A stretch of 64,000 nt of DNA from Gemmatimonadaceae bacterium (GTDB taxonomy: Bacteria > Gemmatimonadota > Gemmatimonadetes > Gemmatimonadales > Gemmatimonadaceae). The position numbers and the translations under genes were made by a program. The stretch covers positions 1-64,000 of the forward strand of contig JAICLZ010000004.1 of assembly GCA_025929535.1 (NCBI GenBank), written 5' to 3'. Numbering within the stretch: position 1 is the stretch's first letter; each line of letters starts with the position of its first letter. The notes under the pieces are model-generated. The model saw only the letters and a list, made by a program, of their open reading frames with translations, had not been told where the DNA came from and searched no databases. This document shows, piece after piece, positions 9,299 to 18,364 of the stretch.

Positions 9299-12200
9299 CT
9301 AGAAGGAGAGATGAATGGTCGTGACGAACTGCATCAGCTGCGGAGTCACGTCCTGCTCCCACTGTCCAAATCCGCGCGAGCCGCCCTGGAACGACCCTTC
9401 CGGATCGAGGCCGGGGTACTTCGTCCACGTGTGCAGATTGCGGCCGGCAATCGAGATCGTCGCGCCGCTCGCGCGGAACGTCGAGGCCCAGCTCTCCGGC
9501 AACGTGTAGGAAAGAGAAACTTCGCGAAGCTTCACGAAGCTGGCGTCGTTGATGATGTCGCTGTAGTACGTGCTCCTCGTCTGCGCACCCAGCGTCGCGA
9601 GATCGAAGCCCTCCGGATACCAGTTCGACTCGCACTCGTCGAAGATGTGACAACGGACGCGCGCGTTTCCGTCCAGCTTCTTGTAGCCACGCTTGCTGTC
9701 CACCATCACGAAGAACTGGAAGTTCTTGAGAAAACGGAGTGTGGACGTCGCCGACCCTTCGAAGTTCGGCAGCGTACGCCCCAGATAGACCACGGGGGCA
9801 TCGGCGCAAGCAACATTGCCGCCGTTGCCATCGTCGCACATCACGTCGGTGATACTTCCATCGCTGTTGAGCGTGGAGCCCGTGACCCGCTTTTCCCACC
9901 AGGAGCCCACCGGGAACCCGACCACGTGACGCACGTTCGTCGAGGCCTGCAGGTAGGCGGCTCCGTTGAGATCGGTCACCTTGTTGTCGGCCGTCGACAG
10001 GTTCAGCCCCAGCGTCCACTCGGTGTTCTTCGTCTGATACGGTGTGCCGTGCAGCGCGACCTCGAAGCCATGCTTGGTGAGCGCGCCCGCGTTCACGAAG
10101 CGCGTGCCCGGGTATCCCTCCGACGGCGCGACCTGCTGCTGCAGGATCGCGTCCTTCGTTCCGCCGAAGTAGTACGTGAACTCGGCGCCCGCCCGATCGT
10201 GGAACAGTCCCACGTCGAAACCGAGCTCCGTCTCGTAGCCGCGCTCCGGTCCGAGATCGGGATTGCCGATGTTGAACGGCGTCACCGAGGCGCCAAAGGG
10301 GCCTGGCACTCCAGTGAAGGTCGCATTCGAGGAATAGGGGAGCGGCGCCTGTCCCGATTCGCCGTACGCCGCGCGCAGCTTGAGCGTGGTGACGCTCGGA
10401 AGATGGAAGAACGGCTCCTCGCTGATCACCCAGGATCCGCTGACCTTCGGATAGTAGACGTTCCGAAACTTGCTGCCGAACGCGCTGTTGTTGTCGAGTC
10501 GCACGCCGCCAGTGATGAACACGCGGTCGCGCCACGCCAGCTCTTCCTGCGCGAAAACGCCGACCGTGTTGTCGAGCGTATCCGTCTCCTGCGTGACCTG
10601 ACGCGCAGTCGTCGACGACAGTGAGGTGAGCCCAGGCGCGGCGAAGTCGGCGCCAAAGCCGTTCACGTACTTGCCGGCGCGCTTGATGATGTCGCCGCCC
10701 AGCGAGGTCGTCGATCTCAGCGTCGATGACACGGGTAGCACCAGGTTGCCGACGTAGCTCGACGTGAAGACCCGGTTGTCACGCGTGAGGACGTTCTTGA
10801 ACCCGGAGTCCGCGTCCGTGTCGAAGAAGAAGGAGAGATCGTGATGGATCGCGCTCAACTCCTCGCTGTCCTCGTATCCGTTGTCGATGCCGAGCACGAG
10901 GCGCTGGTTGAACCAGGACACGGGGCGGTGGTTCACCGCGACGCTGCCGGTAAAGCGATTGATCGCCTGAAAGAGCTGATACTGCTCGTGGTAGGAGATC
11001 GGCAGACCGGAAAGGAATCCGAGATGCTGGTCGTCGATGTTCGCCGGATCCGCGAAGTACGTCGTCCACGTCGTGCCACCGTAGCCGGCTTCCGCGGCAA
11101 GATTCGTCTTGTTTACCGTGTAGCCCGCGTCGACCGCAATGTCGAGCTTGTCCGTCGGGAACACACCGAGGCTCGCGCGCGCGGTGTACAGGTTGTCGTT
11201 GTTCGAGGACTCGACGCCATTGTTCTTCTCGTATCCGCCGGAGACGTGATAGCGCAGCAGCGGAGACCCGCCGCCGAGTCCGAGGTTGTAGCTCTGCCGA
11301 TAGCCCGTCGTGAAGATCTTGCCCAGTCCGGAATCCGCCAGCGTTCTCTCGAGATCGGAGTACGTCTCGCTGATCGTGTCGCCCGCGGCATTGACGTCGA
11401 AGTTCCGCCAGAGCCGTCCTTGCGGATTGTGGAACCAGTTCGCGCCCTGGCGCGTGCTGAAGTCCCACGCGGTCTTTCCGATCGCACCCTTCTTGGTGAT
11501 GATCTGGATCACGCCGTTGGCCGCCTCGGTTCCGTAGAGCGTCGTCGCGGCGGGGCCCTTCACGATCTCGATGCTCTCGATGTCATCAGGATTGAAGTCG
11601 TTCCAGCGCGTCGTGGTCGCGGCACCGAAGCTCTGGTTCTGCACACCGGTGGACTGCGAGTTGTCGACGCGAACGCCATCGACGTAAATGAGCGGCTGGT
11701 TCGTGAGCGAGAAGCTCGAGACGCCGCGGATGCGGACCGTCGAGCCTGCACCGACGACGCCCGAGTTGTTGAGCAGCGTCACACCGGGTGTGCGCCCATT
11801 GAGCAGCGACTGCACGTCGTTGATCGGCGCCTTCTTCACGAGCGTCGACGCGTCGATCTGCGCGACATCCACGCCCAGCGCCCGCCGCTCCGTGCTGCCC
11901 GGGGTGCCGGTGACGACGACTTCGTTCAGCGCGACCGCCGCCTGCGTGAGCTTGATGGTGACGTTCTCGTCTCCGACGTGCACCTGCACGGTCGACGACG
12001 AGTAGCCGATGCGGCGGGCGACTAGCGTGACCGCCGTTCCGACCGGGTCGGTGAGGCCGGTAAGGTGAAAGCGGCCGTTTGCATCCGTGGCCGTGGCCAA
12101 CCGGGTGCCGGGGATCGAGACCTGGGCCGCAACGATCGGCGCGCTCGTCGGATCGGTGACGGTGCCGGAGATCGAGGCGGTCTGGGCAAGCGCGGTACTC

Positions 12201-12322
12201 GAGATGGCGGAGCAGAGCGCCGCAGCCACCGCGAGCGACGAGAACCACCGACGCCCTGATGGTTGGCGTGCGCGCGTGCTCGATGCTGACTGGTGGCGCA
12301 ATGCACACCGGGGGAGTGTCAT
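9299..12322 (-). CDS. SusC/RagA-family TonB-dependent outer-membrane receptor
   Basis: Outer-membrane beta-barrel that imports a bound nutrient using TonB energy, paired with the downstream SusD-like lipoprotein. From the ATG at 12322 (GGAGG 7 nt upstream) the protein is 1007 residues. Order: signal peptide ending TALAQ; a carboxypeptidase-regulatory-like domain (SISGTVTDPTSAPIVAAQV); the plug domain with LLNGRTPGVTLLNNSGVVG and RIRGVSSFSLTNQPLIYVDG; then the barrel. The terminal residues MQFVTTIHLSF end in Phe, as expected for an outer-membrane barrel. The 50 residues upstream of this Met in the track have no support. No sugar-processing enzymes are adjacent, so a peptide or other ligand is as likely as a glycan. 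Confidence 0.93.
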   Translation of the reverse strand: MTLPRCALRHQSASSTRARQPSGRRWFSSLAVAAALCSAISSTALAQTASISGTVTDPTSAPIVAAQVSIPGTRLATATDANGRFHLTGLTDPVGTAVTLVARRIGYSSSTVQVHVGDENVTIKLTQAAVALNEVVVTGTPGSTERRALGVDVAQIDASTLVKKAPINDVQSLLNGRTPGVTLLNNSGVVGAGSTVRIRGVSSFSLTNQPLIYVDGVRVDNSQSTGVQNQSFGAATTTRWNDFNPDDIESIEIVKGPAATTLYGTEAANGVIQIITKKGAIGKTAWDFSTRQGANWFHNPQGRLWRNFDVNAAGDTISETYSDLERTLADSGLGKIFTTGYRQSYNLGLGGGSPLLRYHVSGGYEKNNGVESSNNDNLYTARASLGVFPTDKLDIAVDAGYTVNKTNLAAEAGYGGTTWTTYFADPANIDDQHLGFLSGLPISYHEQYQLFQAINRFTGSVAVNHRPVSWFNQRLVLGIDNGYEDSEELSAIHHDLSFFFDTDADSGFKNVLTRDNRVFTSSYVGNLVLPVSSTLRSTTSLGGDIIKRAGKYVNGFGADFAAPGLTSLSSTTARQVTQETDTLDNTVGVFAQEELAWRDRVFITGGVRLDNNSAFGSKFRNVYYPKVSGSWVISEEPFFHLPSVTTLKLRAAYGESGQAPLPYSSNATFTGVPGPFGASVTPFNIGNPDLGPERGYETELGFDVGLFHDRAGAEFTYYFGGTKDAILQQQVAPSEGYPGTRFVNAGALTKHGFEVALHGTPYQTKNTEWTLGLNLSTADNKVTDLNGAAYLQASTNVRHVVGFPVGSWWEKRVTGSTLNSDGSITDVMCDDGNGGNVACADAPVVYLGRTLPNFEGSATSTLRFLKNFQFFVMVDSKRGYKKLDGNARVRCHIFDECESNWYPEGFDLATLGAQTRSTYYSDIINDASFVKLREVSLSYTLPESWASTFRASGATISIAGRNLHTWTKYPGLDPEGSFQGGSRGFGQWEQDVTPQLMQFVTTIHLSF

Positions 12323-12470
12323 GAGCCGTCCTCCGAGGGGGGAAGATGATGCGGATCTTCGTCGTGAAGATCGTTGCCGCGGGTGAAACATCACTGCGGG
12401 AGCAGGAACATATCGCGCGTTCCGCCACTCGCAATGGTCTGTTGACACTGTTTTACAATCTGTTGGCCGC

Positions 12471-12499
12471 AAAAAGGCCCGGCATCCGAGCCGGGCCTT
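12471..12499 (-). terminator. Intrinsic terminator of the M13 peptidase gene
   Basis: On the minus strand AAGGCCCGGC, a 6-nt loop and GCCGGGCCTT form a perfect 10-bp stem that runs straight into TTTTT. It lies 25 nt beyond the stop of the M13 gene and separates it from susC downstream. Confidence 0.88.
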
Positions 12500-12523
12500 G
12501 TTGTCGCCAGTGTGCGATCCGGG

Positions 12524-14557
12524 CTACCAGATTTGCGGCCGCAGCGAATCCGGTCGCACCATCGCCTCGCCGGCCTTGCAGCCGAAAGCCTTCGCGAACT
12601 CGGGCATGTTCGCCAGCGGACCGTTCACGCGCCAGTGCGCCGGCGCATGTTGATCGGTGAGCACCTGCTGCCGCTCGGCTTCGGGACGCGCCTTGGTACG
12701 CCAGACGTGCGCCCACGAGAGAAAGAACCGCTGCTCGGGCGTGAAGCCATCGATTGGCGGAGGCCGCTTTCCCGAAAACGAACGCTCGAGCGCCTCGTAG
12801 GCGATCTTGAGTCCACCGAGATCGGCGATGTCCTCACCGAGCGTCAGCTTGCCGTTCACATGAAGCGAATCAAGCACGACATAACTGTCGAACTGTCGCT
12901 GCACGAGGAGCGCACGCTGGTCGAACGCCTTCGAGTCCGCCGGCGTCCACCAGTCCCTGAGATTGCCCTGCGCGTCGAACTGGCGCCCCTGGTCGTCGAA
13001 GCCGTGCGTCATCTCGTGGCCAATGGCCGCGCCCATGCCGCCGTAATTCACCGCATCGTCCGCGTTGGGATCGAAGAAGGGCGGCTGCAGAATCGCCGCG
13101 GGGAACGTCACGTCGTTCGAGAGCGGATTGTACTGCGCGTTGACCATTGCCGGCGTCATCCCCCACTCCGTGCGGTCGGTGAGCTTCCCCACCTTGGCGA
13201 GATCGCGCTTGCTCTCGAAGTCGAACACGGCCGTCCGGTTGTCCACGAACGGCTTCTGTTTCGAGAGCTCGAGCTTCGAGTAGTCGCGCCACTTGTCGGG
13301 GTAGCCGATCTTGTTCACGAACGCATCGAGCTTGGCGAGGGCGAACTTGCGTGTGGAGTCGCTCATCCAGGAGAGCGTGGACAGCCGCTCGCGCAGCACC
13401 GCCTCCATGTTGCGCACCATCGCGAGCGCGCGCGCCTTCGCCTCCGGCGTGAACGTCCGCGCGACGTACGCCTTGCCCACCGCCTCGCCCAGGTTGCCCG
13501 CGGTGGAGTTCAGGCACTCCTTCCAGCGCGGCAGCTGCTCCTTTGCGCCCGTCATCGCCTGCTGCATCCGGAAGGCCTCGTCCGCGAATGGCTTGCTCAG
13601 CCACGGCGATGCGTCGCTCAACGTGTGGAACCGGAGATAGGCCTTCCAGTCGGTGAGCGGAACGGAGACGAGCATCGAGTCGAGCGTGCGCAGAAACTCC
13701 GGATGTCCCACGCGAATGATCGAAGACGCGGGCGCGTGCACGTCGCGAAGAATGGTCGAGAAATCGAGATGCGGCGCGAGCGAATCGACCTGGGCCAGCG
13801 ACATCGGATTGTAGAGCTTCTTCGGATTGCGGCGCTCGACGCTCGTGAGCGATGCCTTCGCCAGCTGCATCTCGATCGCGAGCACGCGATCGGCATCGTG
13901 CTCGGCCTGCGCCGTGGACTCGCCCGCGAGGGCCAGCAGTCTGGAGACGTGATCGCGATACATGTTGCGAAGCTTCGTCGAGACGGAATCCGTTCGCGTG
14001 TAGTAGTCGCGATCGGGCAGTCCGAGTCCGCCCTGATCGAGCGCGAGAATGACGCGTGCGCTGTTCCTGAAGTCGGGCTCCGAACCGGTGCTGAACATGA
14101 CGGGCACGCCCACGAGCTGCAGCTGCGCCACCTCCGCACGCAGCGCGGGAAGCGACGAGATGGCATCGATGCTCGCGAGACGCGGCTCGAGCGGCGACAC
14201 GCCCTGCCTTTCTATCGCGGCCGTGTCCATGCACGTCGCGTAATAGATGCCGGCCTCGTTCGTCGCGTGGTCGCTCGAGCCCTTCGCCGCATCCTCGAGC
14301 ACGCTGCGCAGCACCACGTCGCCCCGATCGGCGACTTCGCGGAAGGTGCCGTACGAGGAGTACGCGGCGGGGATCTCGGTGCGTTTGAGCCACCCGCCGT
14401 TCGCGTACTCGTAAAAGTCGGCGCAGGCCGCGCAGGTGCTGTCGATGTTCGCACGGTCGAGCCCGTGCGTGGGCGTGGAGCCCTGTGCGCGCAGGTCGCC
14501 GCGCGCGAAGATGAGAAGCGTCGCCACGAGTGCAGCGCGCCTGAGAACCGAGATCAT
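12524..14557 (-). CDS. M13 family (neprilysin/PepO-like) zinc metallopeptidase
   Basis: Endopeptidase that cuts small peptides, exported to the periplasm or outer face. A signal peptide ends near DLRAQ, and the mature protein starts with ADFYEYANGGWLKRTEIP, the usual M13 N-terminal signature. The zinc motif HEMTHGFDDQGRQFD and the third-ligand block GEDIADLGGLKIAYEA are intact, and VNAQYNPLSNDVTFPAAIL corresponds to the NAYY-type substrate-binding block. The protein ends in RPQIW, a typical M13 C-terminus. Length 677 residues is normal for the family. It has its own terminator; upstream is a divergent-free gap of 128 nt holding a GC-rich hairpin. Confidence 0.94.
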   Translation of the reverse strand: MISVLRRAALVATLLIFARGDLRAQGSTPTHGLDRANIDSTCAACADFYEYANGGWLKRTEIPAAYSSYGTFREVADRGDVVLRSVLEDAAKGSSDHATNEAGIYYATCMDTAAIERQGVSPLEPRLASIDAISSLPALRAEVAQLQLVGVPVMFSTGSEPDFRNSARVILALDQGGLGLPDRDYYTRTDSVSTKLRNMYRDHVSRLLALAGESTAQAEHDADRVLAIEMQLAKASLTSVERRNPKKLYNPMSLAQVDSLAPHLDFSTILRDVHAPASSIIRVGHPEFLRTLDSMLVSVPLTDWKAYLRFHTLSDASPWLSKPFADEAFRMQQAMTGAKEQLPRWKECLNSTAGNLGEAVGKAYVARTFTPEAKARALAMVRNMEAVLRERLSTLSWMSDSTRKFALAKLDAFVNKIGYPDKWRDYSKLELSKQKPFVDNRTAVFDFESKRDLAKVGKLTDRTEWGMTPAMVNAQYNPLSNDVTFPAAILQPPFFDPNADDAVNYGGMGAAIGHEMTHGFDDQGRQFDAQGNLRDWWTPADSKAFDQRALLVQRQFDSYVVLDSLHVNGKLTLGEDIADLGGLKIAYEALERSFSGKRPPPIDGFTPEQRFFLSWAHVWRTKARPEAERQQVLTDQHAPAHWRVNGPLANMPEFAKAFGCKAGEAMVRPDSLRPQIW

Positions 14558-14685
14558 TTCCGCAGGTAGATGAGGGTTCGAGGCCCGCGCCGTCTGCGCG
14601 CGGGCTCCGGGGTCGTCAAGCTTCTCCGGTGTAACCTCCGCCAGTTAAGCTCGGGCGCGCTCTCACGCGCTTCCGAGTGCCGCGC

Positions 14686-14976
14686 CTACTTCGGGAGGTA
14701 GAGCTCCGATCCGCCGCGCTTGATGTCGCGGACGCCGTGTGCCACGGCGGTACCGACACTGGTGCCGAGCACGAGCGCGGTTCCGAGTCCCACGAACGGA
14801 AGAAAGGCCGCGATCGGCAACGCGATGAGCGCGACCGCGAGGCCGGCGACCCACGGCGCGATCGGCGTTTGAACCTTGTCGACGTAGCGAAGGCGACGGC
14901 GCACGAAGTCGCGCGTCTGCACGTAGGCGATCACGGAGACCGCGATCGAGATTCCGATTCCGATGAGACTCAACAT
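14686..14976 (-). CDS. Small membrane protein, unknown function
   Basis: A 96-residue protein with GGAG 6 nt before the ATG at 14976. It starts with one transmembrane helix (MLSLIGIGISIAVSVIAYV), followed by a basic segment (RDFVRRRLRYVDK) and a long hydrophobic stretch that could be one or two more helices, ending in KRGGSELYLPK. I recognise no family. It lies between the M13 gene and the TonB-C-like gene, on the same strand but well separated from both, so it is probably transcribed alone. Confidence 0.65.
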   Translation of the reverse strand: MLSLIGIGISIAVSVIAYVQTRDFVRRRLRYVDKVQTPIAPWVAGLAVALIALPIAAFLPFVGLGTALVLGTSVGTAVAHGVRDIKRGGSELYLPK

Positions 14977-15060
14977 GCGCGCTCCCAGGTGAAGGCGGGT
15001 ACGGAATGCCTTACGGCAGGAGCGACCGTTGTGTTTCGCGTCCGGGTGGACGCGCGCGCG

Positions 15061-16155
15061 TCAGGGCGCGAAGCTGAACGTCAGGCTTTTGGCACCATCG
15101 GCGACGGACGGATCGTTCGACGCGAACGTCCAGTCGTGTGCGAGCGCGCGCACGCACGACTCGACCTCACCCGCGCTGATCCCCTGCCAGCTGCGCTTGA
15201 CCACCACTGCGTCCTCCACCGCGCCATCGGTGCGCAGCGAGAGCTTGACCGTGATCTCACCCTTGAGGTCCGGATTGTACTTGAGCCCCAGCTGCGTGTA
15301 GCAGTACTGCGCCTCCTTGTCGCGGTCGCTGAGCAGCGCGCCGGGAATCGTGAACGGTCCGAGCGGCGTGCGGATGAGCTTGTCCGATGGCACCTCGACG
15401 TGTGGGGGCACCGCGGTGTCGACGACAGCGGTGACCACCGGCGGCGCCGCGATCGATGGCGCGGGCAGCGCGGAGAGCGCGGGAGCGGCACCCATCGGCG
15501 CGACACGCTCGCTCGGCGTGGGCAGCACGAGCTCCGGCGCAGGCGCCGACGCGGTCACCGGAGGCACTGGTGCCGGAGGCACTGGTGCCGGAGGCACTGG
15601 TGCCGGAGGCACTGGTGCCGGAGACGCTGGTGCGGGAGACACCACGTCCCGCATCGGCATGCTCGCCATGATCGTTGGCGCCGGTACCGACAGCTCGCGA
15701 GTCACCCGGGTTGCCGAGTCGAGCATCGCGATGAAATCGCGCGCGGTGGGCTCCGCCATCCTGATCGGCTCCTCACCGCTCACCAGCACGCGCAGTCCCG
15801 AGTACGATCCGCCCACGCGACGCATCATCGTCACGTCCGCACCCAGCGCCGTACCTCTGAGCTGTGCGTCCGACGAGCTCGAATCATCCGCTGGAACAGG
15901 TTGGACCGCTCGCACGCTGTCGATCCACTGTTGCAGCCTCGCCTCATCCATGTCGTGCGCCTTCGCGAAGGCGTCGCGAAATCCGTGTGCGACGAAGAGC
16001 TGGACGACGTTGGCATTCGTGCCGCGCACCCACACGAGGTAGCCGCCGACAGTCAGGGAGCCGGTCTCGCGAAATGCGGTTTGCGCGCGCGCGCTCGCCG
16101 CTGCCACGAGCAGCAGCCCCGTACACGCCATCGCCGTGCGAATTCGTCCACTCAT
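15061..16155 (-). CDS. Exported protein with Pro-rich linker and TonB/AgmX-like C-terminal domain
   Basis: A 364-residue protein with a signal peptide (MSGRIRTAMACTGLLLVAAASARAQ). The first 190 residues contain an unrecognised domain with Asp-box-free helices (AHGFRDAFAKAHDMDEARL). A low-complexity linker follows with repeated PAPVP units. The last 100 residues (KGEITVKLSLRTDGAVEDAV, then ESCVRALAHDWTFASN) look like the TonB/AgmX-PglI C-terminal fold, in which one conserved Cys precedes a W-F motif. It has no N-terminal membrane anchor of TonB type, so it is probably not a canonical energy transducer. The linker is encoded by a tandem DNA repeat. Confidence 0.7.
   Translation of the reverse strand: MSGRIRTAMACTGLLLVAAASARAQTAFRETGSLTVGGYLVWVRGTNANVVQLFVAHGFRDAFAKAHDMDEARLQQWIDSVRAVQPVPADDSSSSDAQLRGTALGADVTMMRRVGGSYSGLRVLVSGEEPIRMAEPTARDFIAMLDSATRVTRELSVPAPTIMASMPMRDVVSPAPASPAPVPPAPVPPAPVPPAPVPPVTASAPAPELVLPTPSERVAPMGAAPALSALPAPSIAAPPVVTAVVDTAVPPHVEVPSDKLIRTPLGPFTIPGALLSDRDKEAQYCYTQLGLKYNPDLKGEITVKLSLRTDGAVEDAVVVKRSWQGISAGEVESCVRALAHDWTFASNDPSVADGAKSLTFSFAP
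15560..15634. repeat. 15-bp coding minisatellite (about 5 units)
   Basis: Four perfect copies and one degenerate copy of GGAGGCACTGGTGCC in tandem. On the minus strand each unit encodes APVPP-type residues of the linker in the TonB-C-like protein. Because the unit is a multiple of three, slippage would change linker length without a frameshift. Confidence 0.95.
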
Positions 16156-16340
16156 TGCTGCTCCTCTCGGCTCTCACGGGCACACGCGTGCCATCCATGG
16201 AAGGACAATCCGCGCGACGCGCGCGCAACAGCAGTCACGATGCATTACATGGCTCATCTCGTTACACGAGCCGCCAAAAAGATTTGCACAGGGCTTGCGA
16301 TAGCCCCATAATCGGTGCCTCTCTCGAACTCGGAGCGTGG

Positions 16341-17687
16341 GTGCAAATCGGAAATTTCCTCGTATCCTGGATCTCGCTGATCGCGGCGGGAATCGGGGCG
16401 CTCGTGGGCGCCGCGATTGCCTCGTTCGTGTGGGCGCGTCGTGCCCGTCAGACGCGTCAGGATTTTTCGTACTCGATGCGCAAGCGCGCAGTGCAGTCCG
16501 AGAAGCTCCGCGATCAATTCGGCGAGCTGCAGGAACGGCTGCGCCACTTCGACGAGCAGGCGATCGAGCTGACGAACGCGCGCCGCGATCTTGCCGCCCT
16601 GCGCGTCGAGCTCGAGCACGCGCGCGCGACGCTCGACGACACACAGCGTGCGCTCGAGGCGGCGCGCTCGGATGTCAGCGAAGTCGAGTCGCGGCTCGGC
16701 GCACAGCTCGAGTCCGAGCGACTGGAGAGCGCCGAGCGCCGGCACCATGTCGAGTCCGAGCTCGCCAGCGCCCGCGACGCCATGCTCACGCTGCAGGACG
16801 AGCTCACTGTCGCGCGCACGAATGCCCAGCGCACGACCGATCGTCTCGAGACGGATCTCGATGCGACGCGCATGATGCTCAACCAGTCGGCGGAGGCGCT
16901 GCGCAGCGAGCGCGAGAGCGCGGCTTCGTTGCGCGACGAGCTCCGCACGCAGATCGCGGCCGTGGACTGGGATCGCCAGCGGGCGGAGCTCGAGCTGCAG
17001 GAGGTGCGGCGCGAGATGACCGAGAAGCTGGCGGCAACGCAGCCCTTCGTGGCGACGATGCGCGAACAATATCTGCTCGCGGCTGCCGAGCGCGACGCGA
17101 TGCTGAAGGAGCTCACGATGCAACGCGAGCGCGCCGAGCAGAACGCGCGCGCGCTGGAGCAGGCGCGCACCGACTTTGCGCAGGCGCTCGAGGAAGAGCA
17201 TCGCACCGCAATGGAGCTGCTCAATCGCGCATGGAGCTACGCGCAGACCTTCCCGCGCATTCCGGACTCCTGGACGCGCACCGAGCGCCCGCCGCTCGCG
17301 GACAACGTGCCGCAACCACGAAGCGAACCACAACCAGAACCACAACCGCCACCGCGGCGCGCTTCGGAATCGGCGACTCGCATCGAGGTCGAGCCGCAGG
17401 CGGATCGTGTCCCATCGGCAGCGTCCACGCCGGCCGACGAGCAATCGGAGTACGACATCGAGGCCGAGCTCGCGGACGCGATCGCCGATGATCTCGACAC
17501 ACGCAGCTTCACGCGCACCCGCAAGCCGCGAAAGCCCGTCGGCACGGTCAAGCTCGGCGACGAGACGGTGGTCGTCTGCGACGATGGCTCGACGTGGCGC
17601 AGAACCGAACGGGGGTGGCGGCAGGTGACTCCCCTGCCCGGCACCCCCGCGCAGGCGCGCGAGTCCAGAATCGAGCGCGCCGGCTAG
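16341..17687 (+). CDS. Membrane-anchored long coiled-coil protein, unknown function
   Basis: From the GTG at 16341 (CGGAG 5 nt upstream) the protein is 448 residues. It begins with one transmembrane helix (SLIAAGIGALVGAAIASFVW) and a basic stop-transfer segment. About 260 residues of uninterrupted heptad-like Glu/Arg/Ala-rich coiled coil follow (ELQERLRHFDEQ, EVESRLGAQLESE). After this come a Pro/Gln/Glu-rich stretch (QPEPQPQPPP), an acidic segment, and a compact C-terminal motif TVKLGDETVVVCDDGSTWRR. The layout resembles a structural or scaffold protein of the inner membrane, somewhat like the N-terminal half of RmuC, but no nuclease domain is present. The upstream 159 residues in the track have no start signal and overlap the divergent gene. 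Confidence 0.7.
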   Translation: MQIGNFLVSWISLIAAGIGALVGAAIASFVWARRARQTRQDFSYSMRKRAVQSEKLRDQFGELQERLRHFDEQAIELTNARRDLAALRVELEHARATLDDTQRALEAARSDVSEVESRLGAQLESERLESAERRHHVESELASARDAMLTLQDELTVARTNAQRTTDRLETDLDATRMMLNQSAEALRSERESAASLRDELRTQIAAVDWDRQRAELELQEVRREMTEKLAATQPFVATMREQYLLAAAERDAMLKELTMQRERAEQNARALEQARTDFAQALEEEHRTAMELLNRAWSYAQTFPRIPDSWTRTERPPLADNVPQPRSEPQPEPQPPPRRASESATRIEVEPQADRVPSAASTPADEQSEYDIEAELADAIADDLDTRSFTRTRKPRKPVGTVKLGDETVVVCDDGSTWRRTERGWRQVTPLPGTPAQARESRIERAG

Positions 17688-17731
17688 CCGCTCGGATCTC
17701 CTGCGAGCCCGCTGTTACTACGGCGCCGCTG

Positions 17732-18187
17732 CTACACCGCTGCGAGCTGCGACGTGCACTGTGGACAGCGCGTGGCCGCGATCGGAATGTCCATCGCACA
17801 ATACGGACAGGGCTTCACCTTCGGCGACGCAGTCTCGCCGAGCGGATGCATCAGCCGGTTCACGGCGCGCACGAGCAGGAATGCGCAGAAGCCAATGATC
17901 AGAAACGAGACTACGTTGTTGACGAAGATGCCGTAGTTGAGCGTCGTTGCGCCGGCCGCCTTCGCTGCCGCGACGGATGCATAGGGGCCTGCAGCCGCCG
18001 CGCCGTCCTTCAGCACGATGAACTTGTTCGAGAAATCAATGCCGCCCGTCGCCAGGCCGATGGGCGGCATGATCACATCGTCGACCAGCGATTTGACCAC
18101 CGCGCCGAACGCGATACCGATGATCACGCCGATGGCGAGATCGATGACGTTGCCCCGCATGATGAACGCGCGAAAATCCTTCCACAT
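17732..18187 (-). CDS. mscL: Large-conductance mechanosensitive channel with C-terminal zinc ribbon
   Basis: Stretch-activated inner-membrane channel that releases solutes on osmotic downshock. The start (strong SD AAGGAG) reads MWKDFRAFIMRGNVIDLAIGV, the classic MscL N-terminus, followed by pore helix 1 (GVIIGIAFGAVVKSLVDDVI) and helix 2 (NNVVSFLIIGFCAFLLVRAV). Instead of the usual acidic helical C-terminus it ends with CPYCAMDIPIAATRCPQC, a four-cysteine zinc ribbon. Length is 151 residues against about 136 for E. coli. Function as MscL is secure; the role of the ribbon is unknown. Confidence 0.95.
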   Translation of the reverse strand: MWKDFRAFIMRGNVIDLAIGVIIGIAFGAVVKSLVDDVIMPPIGLATGGIDFSNKFIVLKDGAAAAGPYASVAAAKAAGATTLNYGIFVNNVVSFLIIGFCAFLLVRAVNRLMHPLGETASPKVKPCPYCAMDIPIAATRCPQCTSQLAAV

Positions 18188-18364
18188 GGGCAGCTCCTTG
18201 CGAGATGGCAGGCTCGCTGGCGAGCGAGCGTCGTGTTGCTGCCGACCAATGTACGCGATTAGAAATTTGCCGCAGAAGCGAGCTTAGCTATGTGAATCGC
18301 GCCCCTGACTACGTTCTGCACGCAGGCCATTTCGGAGACATCTGTTTCCCCTCCGAGGTTTCTC

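Noticed and set aside
14580-14606. GC-rich hairpin (GAGGCCCGCGC ... GCGCGGGCTC) between the M13 and small membrane genes as a terminator
   Set aside because: One mismatch and no T run on either strand; kept out of the feature list.
15560-15634. Short tandem repeats as a possible CRISPR array
   Set aside because: Units are contiguous with no spacers and encode a Pro-rich protein linker.
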